This document shows positions 46,341-53,824 of a stretch of 64,000 bases of DNA, one piece after another (the stretch's first letter is position 1; every line of letters starts with the position of its first letter). The DNA lies in contig JBGUXP010000011.1 of the NCBI GenBank assembly GCA_045222295.1, forward strand, positions 62,001-126,000, written 5' to 3'. This DNA comes from Colimorpha sp045222295. Lineage in GTDB: Bacteria; Bacteroidota; Bacteroidia; Bacteroidales; P3. The notes under the pieces are model-generated. The model saw nothing but the letters and a program-made list of their open reading frames with translations, searched no databases and was not told the DNA's origin. The position numbers were made by a program, and so were the translations under genes.

Positions 46341-49197
46341 CGTCATCAAAATTTTAGGCGCGCGGGAACACAACCTGCAGAATGTGGACTTGGAGATTCC
46401 ACGCAACAAGTTGGTAGTATTCACCGGCTTGAGTGGCAGCGGCAAGTCGAGCTTGGCGTTCGACACCATCCATGCCGAGGGACAACGCCGCTATATGGAG
46501 ACCTTCTCGGCATACGCGCGCCACTTCATCGGTAACATGGAGCGGCCCGACGTGGACCTTATCGAGGGCCTCTCGCCCGTCATCGCCATCGAGCAGAAAA
46601 GCACCAGCAACAACCCGCGCTCGACCGTCGGCACGCTGACCGACACCTACGATCTGCTGCGTCTGCTCTACGCCCGTGTGGGCAAAGCCTACAGCATCGT
46701 CAGTGGCAAGCCGATGGTGAAGTACAGCGAGGAGAAGATTCTCGAAATCATCACTTCGGAGTACGGCAGCCGCGACATCATGATACTGGCGCCTCTGGTA
46801 AAAGGCCGCAAGGGTCACTACCGCGAGCTCTTCGAGCAGGTGGCCAAGAAAGGTTTCCTCAAGGTGCGCGTAGATGGCGAGATAAAGGAGATCACCTACA
46901 AGATGCAGGTGGACCGCTACAAGGTGCACGACATAGAGCTGGTGGTGGACCGCCTGCGTGCCGACCGCAACGCCACCCGCCTCCGCGAGGCGGTGCAGAC
47001 GGCCTTCCGCCAAGGCAAAGGCATTCTCATGGTGCTAGATAACGAAGCCTCCAGTGTGTCCGGCGGTTCGACCGCCGGAAGCATCCGCTTCTTCAGCCGT
47101 ATGCTGATGGACCCCGACAGCGGTCTCTCCTACCCTGAGCCGGAGCCCAACACCTTCTCGTTCAACTCGCCCTACGGCGCCTGCCCCCACTGCAACGGCC
47201 TCGGCGAGGTGGCGCAGATCGACATGCAGAAGCTCATCCCCAACCCCAAGAAGAGCATCCGCGACGGCGCCATCGAGGTGCTGGGCAAATACTCGCCCAC
47301 CAACTACGTCTACCGCAAGCTGGAGCTCATGGGCAAGCATTACGACTTCACGCTCGACACGCCCGTCGCCGATCTCAGCGAGGAGGCCCTCAACGCCATC
47401 CTCTACGGCAGCAACCACTTCGCCGGCATCGAAGACCCCGAGGACCCAGGCTACCTCAGCGAGTTCCAAGGCATCATCAACTATATCACCTCGCTGGCCA
47501 GCGACGAGAGTCCCGCCAGCCTGCAGAAATGGGCGGCCTCGTTCATGAACACCGTGCCCTGCCCCGAGTGTCACGGGCACCGCTTGAAGCCCGAGAGTCT
47601 TGCTTTCCGCATAGTGGATAAGAACATCGGCGAGCTGGCCGACATGGACCTGCTGGAACTAGAGGAGTGGCTCGGCGCACTGGAACCGCAGCTCGACGAG
47701 CGCGACCGCAAGGTGGCGCATGAGGTGCTGGTGGAAATCCTCAAGCGCCTGTCGTTCCTCAACAACGTGGGCGTGGGCTACCTCAGCATGAACCGCAGCG
47801 CCCGCAGCCTCTCAGGTGGCGAAGCACAACGCATTCGTCTAGCTACCCAAATAGGGTCACAACTCACCAATGTCCTATATATCCTCGACGAGCCCAGCAT
47901 CGGTCTACATCAACGCGACAACCAACGCCTCATCGAGAGCCTCAAGCAACTGCGTGACCTAGGCAACAGCATCATCGTGGTGGAACACGACCGCGACATG
48001 ATGCTGGCCGCCGACTACCTGGTGGACATCGGCCCCGGTGCCGGAGTGCACGGGGGGAAGGTGCTGTTCGCCGGGAAACCGGAATTTTCGGATACTCCGG
48101 AAATTCCGGAATATCCGGGGAGCCTCACCCTGCAGTACCTCTCCCGGCAGCGCGACATCGCGCTGCCGGAGAGAAGAGCCGTCGAAGGCCGCCAGCACCT
48201 GCTACTCAAAGGCGCCACCGGCAACAACCTCAAGGGCGTCGACCTCGACCTGCCCTTGGGCATGTTCGTCTGCGTCACCGGTGTCTCGGGCTCCGGCAAG
48301 TCCACCCTTATCAACGACACCCTGCAGCCCATCCTCAGCCAACATTTCTACCACTCGCTCCGCGCTCCGCTGCACTACCAAAGCATCGAAGGAATCGAGA
48401 ATATTGACAAAGTCATCCAGATAGACCAGAGCCCCATCGGACGCACGCCGCGCTCCAACCCCGCCACCTACGCGGGCTTCTTCGACGACATCCGCCGTCT
48501 CTTCGCCGAGCTGCCGTCGGCACGCATCCGTGGCTACAAGCCCGGCCGCTTCAGCTTCAACGTCAGCGGCGGCCGCTGCGAGCACTGCAAGGGCGCCGGA
48601 CTCCGCACCATCGAGATGAACTTCCTGCCCGACGTCTACGTCCAGTGCGAGGTCTGCGGCGGCAAGCGCTACAACCGCGAGACCCTCGAGATACGCTACA
48701 AAGGCAAGTCCATCAGCGACGTGCTCGACATGACCGTCAACGAAGCCGTGGACTTCTTCGCCTCCATGCCCAAGCTGCACCGCAAGCTCAAGACCCTGCA
48801 GGAGGTCGGCCTCGGTTACATCACCCTCGGACAGCAGAGCACCACCCTCAGCGGTGGCGAGGCGCAGCGTGTCAAGCTGGCCACCGAACTCAGCAAGAGC
48901 GATACCGGCCGCACCCTCTACATCCTCGACGAGCCCACCACGGGCCTCCACTTCGAGGACATCCGCATCCTCCTCGGCGTGCTGCAGAAGCTCGTCGACA
49001 AAGGAAACACCGTCCTCGTCATCGAGCACAACATGGACGTCATCAAGGTGGCCGACTGGGTCATCGACCTCGGCCCCGACGGTGGTCGCGCCGGCGGCCA
49101 AATCACCTTCTGCGGCACCCCGGAAGATTTAGCGAAAAAGAAAGACAACTTCACCGGCCGCTACCTCGCCGAGGAGCTCAAAGCGATGAAGGGGTAG
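46327..49197 (+). CDS. uvrA: Excinuclease ABC subunit A
   Basis: This 956-residue protein has two ABC ATPase modules: Walker A VVFTGLSGSGKSSLAFDTIH and VTGVSGSGKSTLINDTLQP; signature regions SLSGGEAQRIRLATQIGS and TLSGGEAQRVKLATELS; Walker B LYILDEPSIGLHQRDN and LYILDEPTTGLHFED. Zinc motifs are CPHCNGLGE, CPECHGHRL, and CEHCKGAG with CEVCGG. It recognises DNA damage with UvrB. Two unusual inserts are seen: SSVSGGSTAGS (about 241-251, a GC hairpin in DNA) and EFSDTPEIPEYPGS (about 586-599, 9-bp repeats). Confidence 0.97.
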   Translation: MDNDNVIKILGAREHNLQNVDLEIPRNKLVVFTGLSGSGKSSLAFDTIHAEGQRRYMETFSAYARHFIGNMERPDVDLIEGLSPVIAIEQKSTSNNPRSTVGTLTDTYDLLRLLYARVGKAYSIVSGKPMVKYSEEKILEIITSEYGSRDIMILAPLVKGRKGHYRELFEQVAKKGFLKVRVDGEIKEITYKMQVDRYKVHDIELVVDRLRADRNATRLREAVQTAFRQGKGILMVLDNEASSVSGGSTAGSIRFFSRMLMDPDSGLSYPEPEPNTFSFNSPYGACPHCNGLGEVAQIDMQKLIPNPKKSIRDGAIEVLGKYSPTNYVYRKLELMGKHYDFTLDTPVADLSEEALNAILYGSNHFAGIEDPEDPGYLSEFQGIINYITSLASDESPASLQKWAASFMNTVPCPECHGHRLKPESLAFRIVDKNIGELADMDLLELEEWLGALEPQLDERDRKVAHEVLVEILKRLSFLNNVGVGYLSMNRSARSLSGGEAQRIRLATQIGSQLTNVLYILDEPSIGLHQRDNQRLIESLKQLRDLGNSIIVVEHDRDMMLAADYLVDIGPGAGVHGGKVLFAGKPEFSDTPEIPEYPGSLTLQYLSRQRDIALPERRAVEGRQHLLLKGATGNNLKGVDLDLPLGMFVCVTGVSGSGKSTLINDTLQPILSQHFYHSLRAPLHYQSIEGIENIDKVIQIDQSPIGRTPRSNPATYAGFFDDIRRLFAELPSARIRGYKPGRFSFNVSGGRCEHCKGAGLRTIEMNFLPDVYVQCEVCGGKRYNRETLEIRYKGKSISDVLDMTVNEAVDFFASMPKLHRKLKTLQEVGLGYITLGQQSTTLSGGEAQRVKLATELSKSDTGRTLYILDEPTTGLHFEDIRILLGVLQKLVDKGNTVLVIEHNMDVIKVADWVIDLGPDGGRAGGQITFCGTPEDLAKKKDNFTGRYLAEELKAMKG
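47054..47078. repeat. GC hairpin inside uvrA
   Basis: TCCGGCGGTTCGACCGCCGG A forms an 8-bp stem (CCGGCGGT/ACCGCCGG) with a TCG loop at 47058-47077, encoding GGSTAG in frame. Confidence 0.65.
48082..48122 (+). repeat. 9-bp tandem repeats inside uvrA
   Basis: Units such as CGGATACTC, CGGAAATTC and CGGAATATC repeat four times in frame, encoding FSDTPEIPEYPG. Same consensus as in queG and the response regulator. Confidence 0.8.
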
Positions 49198-49216
49198 ACA
49201 CACAGAGAGAAACAGC

Positions 49217-49253
49217 AACGGCTGCCATCCCTATGGATGGCAGCCGTTTTTTA
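49217..49253 (+). terminator. Rho-independent terminator after uvrA
   Basis: AACGGCTGCCATCC pairs with GGATGGCAGCCGTT across a short CTAT loop, followed by TTTT. It starts 20 bp after the uvrA stop. Confidence 0.9.
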
Positions 49254-49330
49254 ATCCGATTGGAATTTCCGCGCCCCGCGACAGGCGGTGTCAAAAGCGG
49301 CCGGGGCTGGCGCAGGGTTGAGAATAGGTG

Positions 49331-49825
49331 TTATTTTTTGCGGTGGTAGAAGTATGAAGTTGCAGACATGCCTTTAGGACACTTGAACGACAGGAATGCC
49401 TCGACGGCAGGCGGAGTGATGATCATGTTGTCCTCGTGCAGCTCCAGTTGGCAGACAACCGTTGCATCTTCGGTTGTGACGGTGATTTCAGCCACGCCGC
49501 GGACATCTTTGCCGATACTCCATTTCGCCTCGTAGGTGGAGAACATATAGTTCCCGTCGGGGTCTCGGTCGACAGCCACCTGCACCGAGAGAGTCCCGTC
49601 GGGGCGGAATTCAATGTCGCGCATCAGGGAGAACACCGTTTCGCCCGTGACGGCGGCATGTTCTCCATGCAGATACATACCAGCGTTAGGAGAGCGGAAA
49701 TTTTGTGCTTCTTTGAATTCCCATTTGCCAACAATGTCGCTGTCGGTTACGTTTTGTGCCGAAACATTGGCGGTCATCATTCCGAGGGCGCACACCATCG
49801 CGCCGAGTAAAAAGAGTTTCTTCAT
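49331..49825 (-). CDS. Small secreted lipocalin-like protein
   Basis: This 164-residue protein has a signal peptide (MKKLFLLGAMVCALGMMTAN, then VSAQ). The mature part starts SDIVGKWEFKEAQ and continues with IEFRPDGTLSVQV and YEAKWSIGKDVRG, the pattern of small lipocalin-like beta-barrel proteins. Ligand unknown. The leader and the upstream palindrome array are shared with the secreted-protein gene at 4514-5080. Confidence 0.75.
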   Translation of the reverse strand: MKKLFLLGAMVCALGMMTANVSAQNVTDSDIVGKWEFKEAQNFRSPNAGMYLHGEHAAVTGETVFSLMRDIEFRPDGTLSVQVAVDRDPDGNYMFSTYEAKWSIGKDVRGVAEITVTTEDATVVCQLELHEDNMIITPPAVEAFLSFKCPKGMSATSYFYHRKK

Positions 49826-49881
49826 CGTCTGTTTAATTTTATTGTTTTTATTCGATTTGTTGTTTCATTTCTGCATTTTCA

Positions 49882-50067
49882 CCGCGCATACCTGCAATTT
49901 GGCGTTGCAGGGCTGCAAAATGGCCGCGCATATATGCGGAGGCTTCCGCAGGGCTGCAAATCGACCGCGCATATATGCGGGGAGCATTACACGGCTGCAA
50001 ATTGACCTCGCATATATGCGGGGCGCGTTGCACGGCTGTTTCGGCATCCCGCACCTGTGCGGAGGCC
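49882..50067. repeat. 41-bp palindrome array, copy 2 (about 4.5 units)
   Basis: Units start at 49882, 49924, 49965, 50006 and 50048. The palindrome cores are CGCATATATGCG (three units) and CCGCACCTGTGCGG (last unit); the first unit is degenerate. Spacers again resemble ACACGGCTGCAAATTGA. 49986-50042 is identical over 57 bp to 5241-5297. The array ends 10 bp before the stop codon of the thioesterase gene. Confidence 0.85.
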
Positions 50068-50077
50068 ATTTCACGCT

Positions 50078-50464
50078 TCAGCGGCTGAGCCATTGCTTCA
50101 CCTCGTCGGGGATAACCTCGGAGCTGGAGGTGCTGCGGCGGTAGCCAGCCATCACGGTGCGGCACTCGACACAGACGGTGCCAGTCTCGCTGTTCACCAC
50201 GCGCTGCAGCACGGTGAGGCTCTTGGTGCCGAAGCGTTCGATGGTGGTCTCCACCTGTATCTTGTCGTGGTAGTGTATCTGCGCCCGGAAGTCCACGTCG
50301 TAGTGCACCACCATGACGGTGAAGTCGCTCTTGGTGGGCGACAGGCCGTGGCCACTGAAGAAGGCATCCTTCCCCAGGTCGAGATACTCCATGATAACGG
50401 CATTGTTGACGTGACCCATCTGGTCCACATCGTTGAAACGGATTTGAATGTTTGTAACAAACAT
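50078..50464 (-). CDS. YbgC/FadM-type hotdog thioesterase
   Basis: This 128-residue hotdog protein has IRFNDVDQMGHVNNAVIMEY, with the catalytic Asp of the 4HBT group, and VVHYDVDFRAQIHYHDKIQV. It hydrolyses acyl-CoA or acyl-ACP thioesters; the substrate is not clear. Cys-containing VCVECRTVMAGYRR is near the end. The stop codon lies 10 bp beside the palindrome array. Confidence 0.85.
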   Translation of the reverse strand: MFVTNIQIRFNDVDQMGHVNNAVIMEYLDLGKDAFFSGHGLSPTKSDFTVMVVHYDVDFRAQIHYHDKIQVETTIERFGTKSLTVLQRVVNSETGTVCVECRTVMAGYRRSTSSSEVIPDEVKQWLSR

Positions 50465-50466
50465 AA

Positions 50467-50500
50467 TTAGAAATTATAAATTAGGAATTAGGAATTAATG
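50467..50500. repeat. 7-bp repeat (AATTAGG) on one side of the four-helix gene
   Basis: AAATTAGGAATTAGGAATTA holds three heptamers. Its inverted counterpart lies at 50848-50882 on the other side of the gene. Confidence 0.75.
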
Positions 50501-50850
50501 CTGCCCGATGTTGTTTTTGTTATACTGCTTAACATGCGCAGCAATTCCTCACAGTCATTCATTATTGAAGCTTTCTCTTTTTCGGATATATATTCTGTCC
50601 TATATAACAGATTTATCCAATATTTGGTTTCGTTACATTCCTTGAAAGCAATGTACATCTTCGACAGGAAATCCTTTCTTGAGATTCCGCAAAGAGCTTC
50701 GCTTATATTCGCGCCCACACTTGTACCGCTACGCAACATCTGTTTCGACATTACATATTCAGCTTTCTTCTCCACAAGATATTTATACAGTCCCACAATA
50801 CGTACAGCGAAATCCTCACTCTTTGTTTTTATCGCATTTTCATCCTTCAT
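50488..50850 (-). CDS. Four-helix-bundle protein (23S rRNA IVS-type)
   Basis: This 120-residue protein has the family pattern FAVRIVGLYKYLVEKKAEYV, then QMLRSGTSVGANISEALCGI and FKECNETKYWINLL. These proteins occur in intervening sequences of 23S rRNA genes and as isolated chromosomal genes. The gene is flanked on both sides by inverted 7-bp repeat arrays (50467-50500 and 50848-50882), which looks like a small mobile unit. Function unknown. Confidence 0.88.
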   Translation of the reverse strand: MKDENAIKTKSEDFAVRIVGLYKYLVEKKAEYVMSKQMLRSGTSVGANISEALCGISRKDFLSKMYIAFKECNETKYWINLLYRTEYISEKEKASIMNDCEELLRMLSSITKTTSGSINS

Positions 50851-50882
50851 AATACCTAATTGCTAATTACTAATTCCTAATT
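50848..50882. repeat. 7-bp repeat (TAATTNC) on the other side of the four-helix gene
   Basis: CCTAATTGCTAATTACTAAT then TCCTAATT holds four heptamers that are the inverse of the array at 50467-50500. It also encodes the end of the sensor kinase. Confidence 0.75.
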
Positions 50883-51712
50883 TTCTTAAGGGAGAAGAAG
50901 AACTCGAGGCCGCCCTCGGCACGATTCTTTGCATATATCTCGCCGCCGTGAAATATCACGGAGTGCTTGACAATGGAAAGGCCAAGTCCCGTGCCACCGT
51001 TCTGGCGCGAGCGGCCCTCGTCGATGCGCACGAAGCGGTCGAAAAGCCGCGAGAGGTACTCGCCGGCCACGCCCTTGCCGGTATCGTAATAATGAATGAA
51101 GTAATGGTCGGGTTCCTCGCGGTAAGTCTCCAGGACGATGTTGATGCCGCTGCCGGCGTAGGCGATGCTGTTCTCTACCAAGTTACGGAAGATGCAGTAG
51201 AGCAACTCGCGGTTGCCCTGCAGCGGCATGGGCGGAAGCTGGTTGTTGACGGTGATACCCGCAGTGGCAGCCTTGTCGCTGAGGTCACCGATAGCCTCAT
51301 TGGCCACCTCGGCGGCATCCACCTCGGTGCGTGGAAAGAGGTCGGCGCTCTCCTCCAGCTTGTTGATGATGGAGACATCCTGTATCAGGTCCGAGAGGCG
51401 CAATGTCTGTCGGAAACATCTATCTAAGAAGTATCGCCGCCGCTCGTCATCGACGGGCTTGTCGGAGAGCAGTATCTCCAGATACCCACGGATAGAACTA
51501 ACCGGGGTTTTCAGCTCATGGGCGATATTGGAGGTCATTTCCTGCTTCAGCTGCCGGTTGCGCTGCTCAGCCTCCGAAGCCTCCTGCCGCAGCCGGTTGG
51601 CTTCATCGGCCATCTGCTGCAGTCGCTTGTTCTTCCACATCAAGCGGATGTACAGCACCAAGATGGCAACTACCAATATTAATAATATGACATCAGACCA
51701 ATCCATATCCAA
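50870..51712 (-). CDS. Sensor histidine kinase
   Basis: This 280-residue protein has one N-terminal membrane helix (VILLILVVAILVLYIRLMW), a short coiled coil, and a HisKA domain with MTSNIAHELKTPVSSIRGYL and the phosphorylated His. The ATPase domain has LVENSIAYAG, YDTGKGV and NGGTGLGLSIVKH. No periplasmic sensor domain is present. It overlaps the response regulator gene by 20 bp and is transcribed after it. Confidence 0.92.
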   Translation of the reverse strand: MDMDWSDVILLILVVAILVLYIRLMWKNKRLQQMADEANRLRQEASEAEQRNRQLKQEMTSNIAHELKTPVSSIRGYLEILLSDKPVDDERRRYFLDRCFRQTLRLSDLIQDVSIINKLEESADLFPRTEVDAAEVANEAIGDLSDKAATAGITVNNQLPPMPLQGNRELLYCIFRNLVENSIAYAGSGINIVLETYREEPDHYFIHYYDTGKGVAGEYLSRLFDRFVRIDEGRSRQNGGTGLGLSIVKHSVIFHGGEIYAKNRAEGGLEFFFSLKKIRN

Positions 51713-52355
51713 ACCCTGTTTTATTCACAATGCGTTGTCCCTCAGTTCCCAGTTTCTTGCGCAGACGGGCGATATGCACGTCCACCGACCGCTCACCCAC
51801 AAAGGCATCATCTGGCCACACCGCCTTCAGAATCTCATCCCTTGAGAAGAACGTCCCCGGATGCTCCCGGAAAAGTTGCAGGATGAGGTGTTCCCGTTTA
51901 GTTAGGTTATCCGGAATTTCCGGAGATTCCGGATTATCCGGGATAGGCCTGCTTCGACGCAGCACAGCCTTCACGCGTGCCAGCACGGTGTCGAACGAGA
52001 ACGGCTTGGTTATATAGTCATCGGCCCCCACACCGAATCCTTGCAGCTGGTCGTCATGAGCATCACGAGCTGTGAGGAAAACAATGGGTGTATTGTCACC
52101 ACGACGGTGCAACTCCTCCGCCAATTCAAACCCAGACATCTTATCCATCATCACGTCAAGCAGAATCAAGTCGAAGCATACCCCTCGACCACCCTTCGGT
52201 CGGCCCCCCTCCCCTGTGTCAGGGGAGGAGCCAAGGAGAGAGAGAGCCTCCTCGGCGCTCTCCACCGTCACCACCTCGAAGCCCTCGGCCTCCAGGTTAA
52301 ACCGCAGTATCTCCCGCAGGTCCTCTTCGTCATCAACTACAAGTATCCGTGTCAT
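51693..52355 (-). CDS. OmpR/PhoB-family response regulator with two inserts
   Basis: This 220-residue protein has a receiver domain (ILVVDDEEDLREILRF, LILLDVMMDKMSG with the phosphorylated Asp, VFLTARDAHDD, DDYITKPF) and a winged-helix DNA-binding domain (RDEILKAVWPDDAFVGERSV). Residues about 40-60 (SSPDTGEGGRPKGGRG) come from half of the palindromic element inserted between helix 2 and strand 3 of the receiver. Residues about 137-149 (NPESPEIPDN) come from 9-bp repeats in the inter-domain linker. Confidence 0.92.
   Translation of the reverse strand: MTRILVVDDEEDLREILRFNLEAEGFEVVTVESAEEALSLLGSSPDTGEGGRPKGGRGVCFDLILLDVMMDKMSGFELAEELHRRGDNTPIVFLTARDAHDDQLQGFGVGADDYITKPFSFDTVLARVKAVLRRSRPIPDNPESPEIPDNLTKREHLILQLFREHPGTFFSRDEILKAVWPDDAFVGERSVDVHIARLRKKLGTEGQRIVNKTGFGYGLV
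51908..51944 (+). repeat. 9-bp tandem repeats in the response regulator gene
   Basis: Units such as CCGGAATTT, CCGGAGATT and CCGGATTAT repeat about four times in the linker between the two domains, in frame. Confidence 0.8.
52177..52237 (-). repeat. Palindromic repeat element, half copy C (in frame)
   Basis: This 61-bp stretch matches the left part (plus strand) of copy A: CATACCCCTCGACCACC against CACACTCCTCCACCACC, then CTCCCCTGTGTCAGGGGAG against CTCCCCTAACTTAGGGGAG, then GAGCCAAG. The palindrome has changed at paired positions (TAA/TTA to TG/CA), so the stem is kept. Confidence 0.75.
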
Positions 52356-52402
52356 ATTCTAATAACGCAGGGACCGGAAAAATATTGCCACAAGCGAAAA
52401 AC

Positions 52403-52431
52403 AAAAAAGGAGACTCTTGTGAGTCTCCCTT
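52403..52431 (-). terminator. Terminator after tRNA-Phe
   Basis: On the minus strand GGAGACTC-ACAA-GAGTCTCC is followed by a T-rich run. It lies 7 bp after the 3' end of the tRNA. Confidence 0.85.
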
Positions 52432-52437
52432 TCGGTG

Positions 52438-52510
52438 TGGCATCGACTGGATTTGAACCAGTGACGCAAGGATTTTCAGTCCTTCGCTCTACCAACTGAG
52501 CTACGACGCC
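52438..52510 (-). tRNA. tRNA-Phe (anticodon GAA)
   Basis: This is a 73-base tRNA on the minus strand. The acceptor stem GGCGTCG pairs with CGATGCC; the D arm is AGCTCAGTTGGTAGAGC; the anticodon arm GGACTGAAAATCC gives GAA; and the T arm includes GGTTCAAATCC. The discriminator base is A, and CCA is not encoded. A promoter (52529-52536) and a terminator (52403-52431) enclose it. Confidence 0.97.
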
Positions 52511-52528
52511 ATCGTCTGAATTCGGATG

Positions 52529-52536
52529 CAAAAGTA
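52529..52536 (-). promoter_or_regulatory. -7 promoter element for tRNA-Phe
   Basis: On the minus strand this reads TACTTTTG followed by CA, 19 bp before the tRNA 5' end. Confidence 0.75.
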
Positions 52537-52596
52537 CGAAGATTTTGGAAACTGGCCAAATTTTTTTTCATCCAAAGCACCTAATGAAATCTCTTA

Positions 52597-53265
52597 TCAT
52601 TTATTTTCAGCTATTTCCACATCCGATTTTTTTTCTTTCATCACAGCCTTCTGAGCCTTTGGAGCGAGGAATGCGAGCTCTATAATCAGCCATATTATGC
52701 CAATTGTGATGGCTGCGTCAGCCACATTGAAGATGGCATTGAAGAACTCAAAGTGGTTGCCTCCAACAATAGGAAACCACCCCGGCCAATCGAATTCAAA
52801 CAGGGGGAAATAGAACATATCCACCACCTTGCCCTGCAGGAACGGCGCATAGCCACCTTCTGGCGGGAAGAACGTCGCCACGTTATAGTAGCTCTCATTG
52901 AATACCAAGCCATAGAAGCAACTGTCTATCAAGTTGCCGATGGCACCAGCAAAGATAAGCACCAGACTGCTGATAAGGGATGTACGGCCATTGTCTTTCA
53001 GTTGTTTCCAGATAATCCAAGCGATAATTCCCGTAGCCACGATGCGGAAGAGTGTCAGCCCAATCTTACCGACAGCCCCGCCGAAAGACATTCCGAAGGC
53101 AAAACCCTCGTTCTCTATGAAATGCAAATGAAACCAGTCTCCAAGAACAGGGATATCCTCCCCAATGTGCATTTTTGTCTTGACAAGCACTTTCACTATT
53201 TGGTCAATCACAATGATTCCTGCCACAATCGAGGCATATACAAGGTCTCGTTTCTTCTTATTCAT
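52597..53265 (-). CDS. lspA: Signal peptidase II
   Basis: This 222-residue inner-membrane protease has four hydrophobic helices. The catalytic Asp residues appear in FAGAIGNLIDSCFYGLVF and NAIFNVADAAITIGIIWLI. It cuts the signal of prolipoproteins after lipid attachment, which fits the many lipoproteins in this window. It is longer than the E. coli enzyme because of loops and a charged C-terminal tail (KEKKSDVEIAENK). It overlaps the DUF3109 gene by 8 bp. Confidence 0.93.
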   Translation of the reverse strand: MNKKKRDLVYASIVAGIIVIDQIVKVLVKTKMHIGEDIPVLGDWFHLHFIENEGFAFGMSFGGAVGKIGLTLFRIVATGIIAWIIWKQLKDNGRTSLISSLVLIFAGAIGNLIDSCFYGLVFNESYYNVATFFPPEGGYAPFLQGKVVDMFYFPLFEFDWPGWFPIVGGNHFEFFNAIFNVADAAITIGIIWLIIELAFLAPKAQKAVMKEKKSDVEIAENK

Positions 53266-53794
53266 TATTTCTCAATTTAATCTGTTCCAATAGTTCATCA
53301 TACCACTCCTTTCCGAAACGTCGGATGAGCGGCTCTTTCAGATAGACATACAGGGGATCACCCTTGCCCTTAGCCGGACGGCAGATGTCCCACTGGTGAT
53401 AGTTTACCGCTGTAAATTCGCCGAAGTCTTCCACACGGATGGGATAGAGGTGGCACGATACCGGCTTATACAGTCCCTGTAAGGCACAAAAAGAGCATCC
53501 ATCGGGACCGGGAGTGACGAAAGCACAGGCCCCACCGTCGATAAGTGTGGTGCCCAGGTCACCGTCCTTGTCACGCACGGCAACACCCTGTGTCTCAACG
53601 GCCGCACGCCCTTCGTCAGTCATCAAAGGCAACGCCCTGTCGAGCACAGCCTCAATCTTCTCCACCTCCTCTTCCATCAACGGCGCCCCACTGTCGCCTT
53701 CCACACAGCAAGCCCCCTTACAGCAACCCAGGTCACAGCAAAAACTCTGATCGGCAATGTCGTCGGAGACAATACTATTTTTAACAATAATCAT
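53258..53794 (-). CDS. DUF3109 family protein
   Basis: This 178-residue protein has the Cys-rich start FCCDLGCCKGACCVEGDSGA and later Cys in CSFCALQGLYKPVSCHLYPI and WDICRPA. The family is common in Bacteroidota; a metal-binding role is likely from the cysteine pattern, but its function is unknown. lspA follows directly in many relatives as far as I recall. Confidence 0.85.
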   Translation of the reverse strand: MIIVKNSIVSDDIADQSFCCDLGCCKGACCVEGDSGAPLMEEEVEKIEAVLDRALPLMTDEGRAAVETQGVAVRDKDGDLGTTLIDGGACAFVTPGPDGCSFCALQGLYKPVSCHLYPIRVEDFGEFTAVNYHQWDICRPAKGKGDPLYVYLKEPLIRRFGKEWYDELLEQIKLRNNE

Positions 53795-53795
53795 T

Positions 53796-53824
53796 AACTA
53801 AACACTTAACACTAATCACTTAGC
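53796..53824. repeat. 7-bp repeat (TTAACAC type) between genes
   Basis: CTAAACACTTAACACTAATC followed by ACTTAGCAC: about four heptamers between DUF3109 and the dehydrogenase gene. Same family as in the TonB receptor gene. Confidence 0.8.

Noticed and set aside
49265..49325. GC-rich stretch after uvrA as a possible small RNA
   Set aside because: No promoter element or convincing fold; it is short and lies between a terminator and the next stop codon.
52041..52499. Plus-strand open frame over the response regulator and tRNA-Phe
   Set aside because: It crosses the tRNA gene and the in-frame repeat element; its peptide is a by-product of these.
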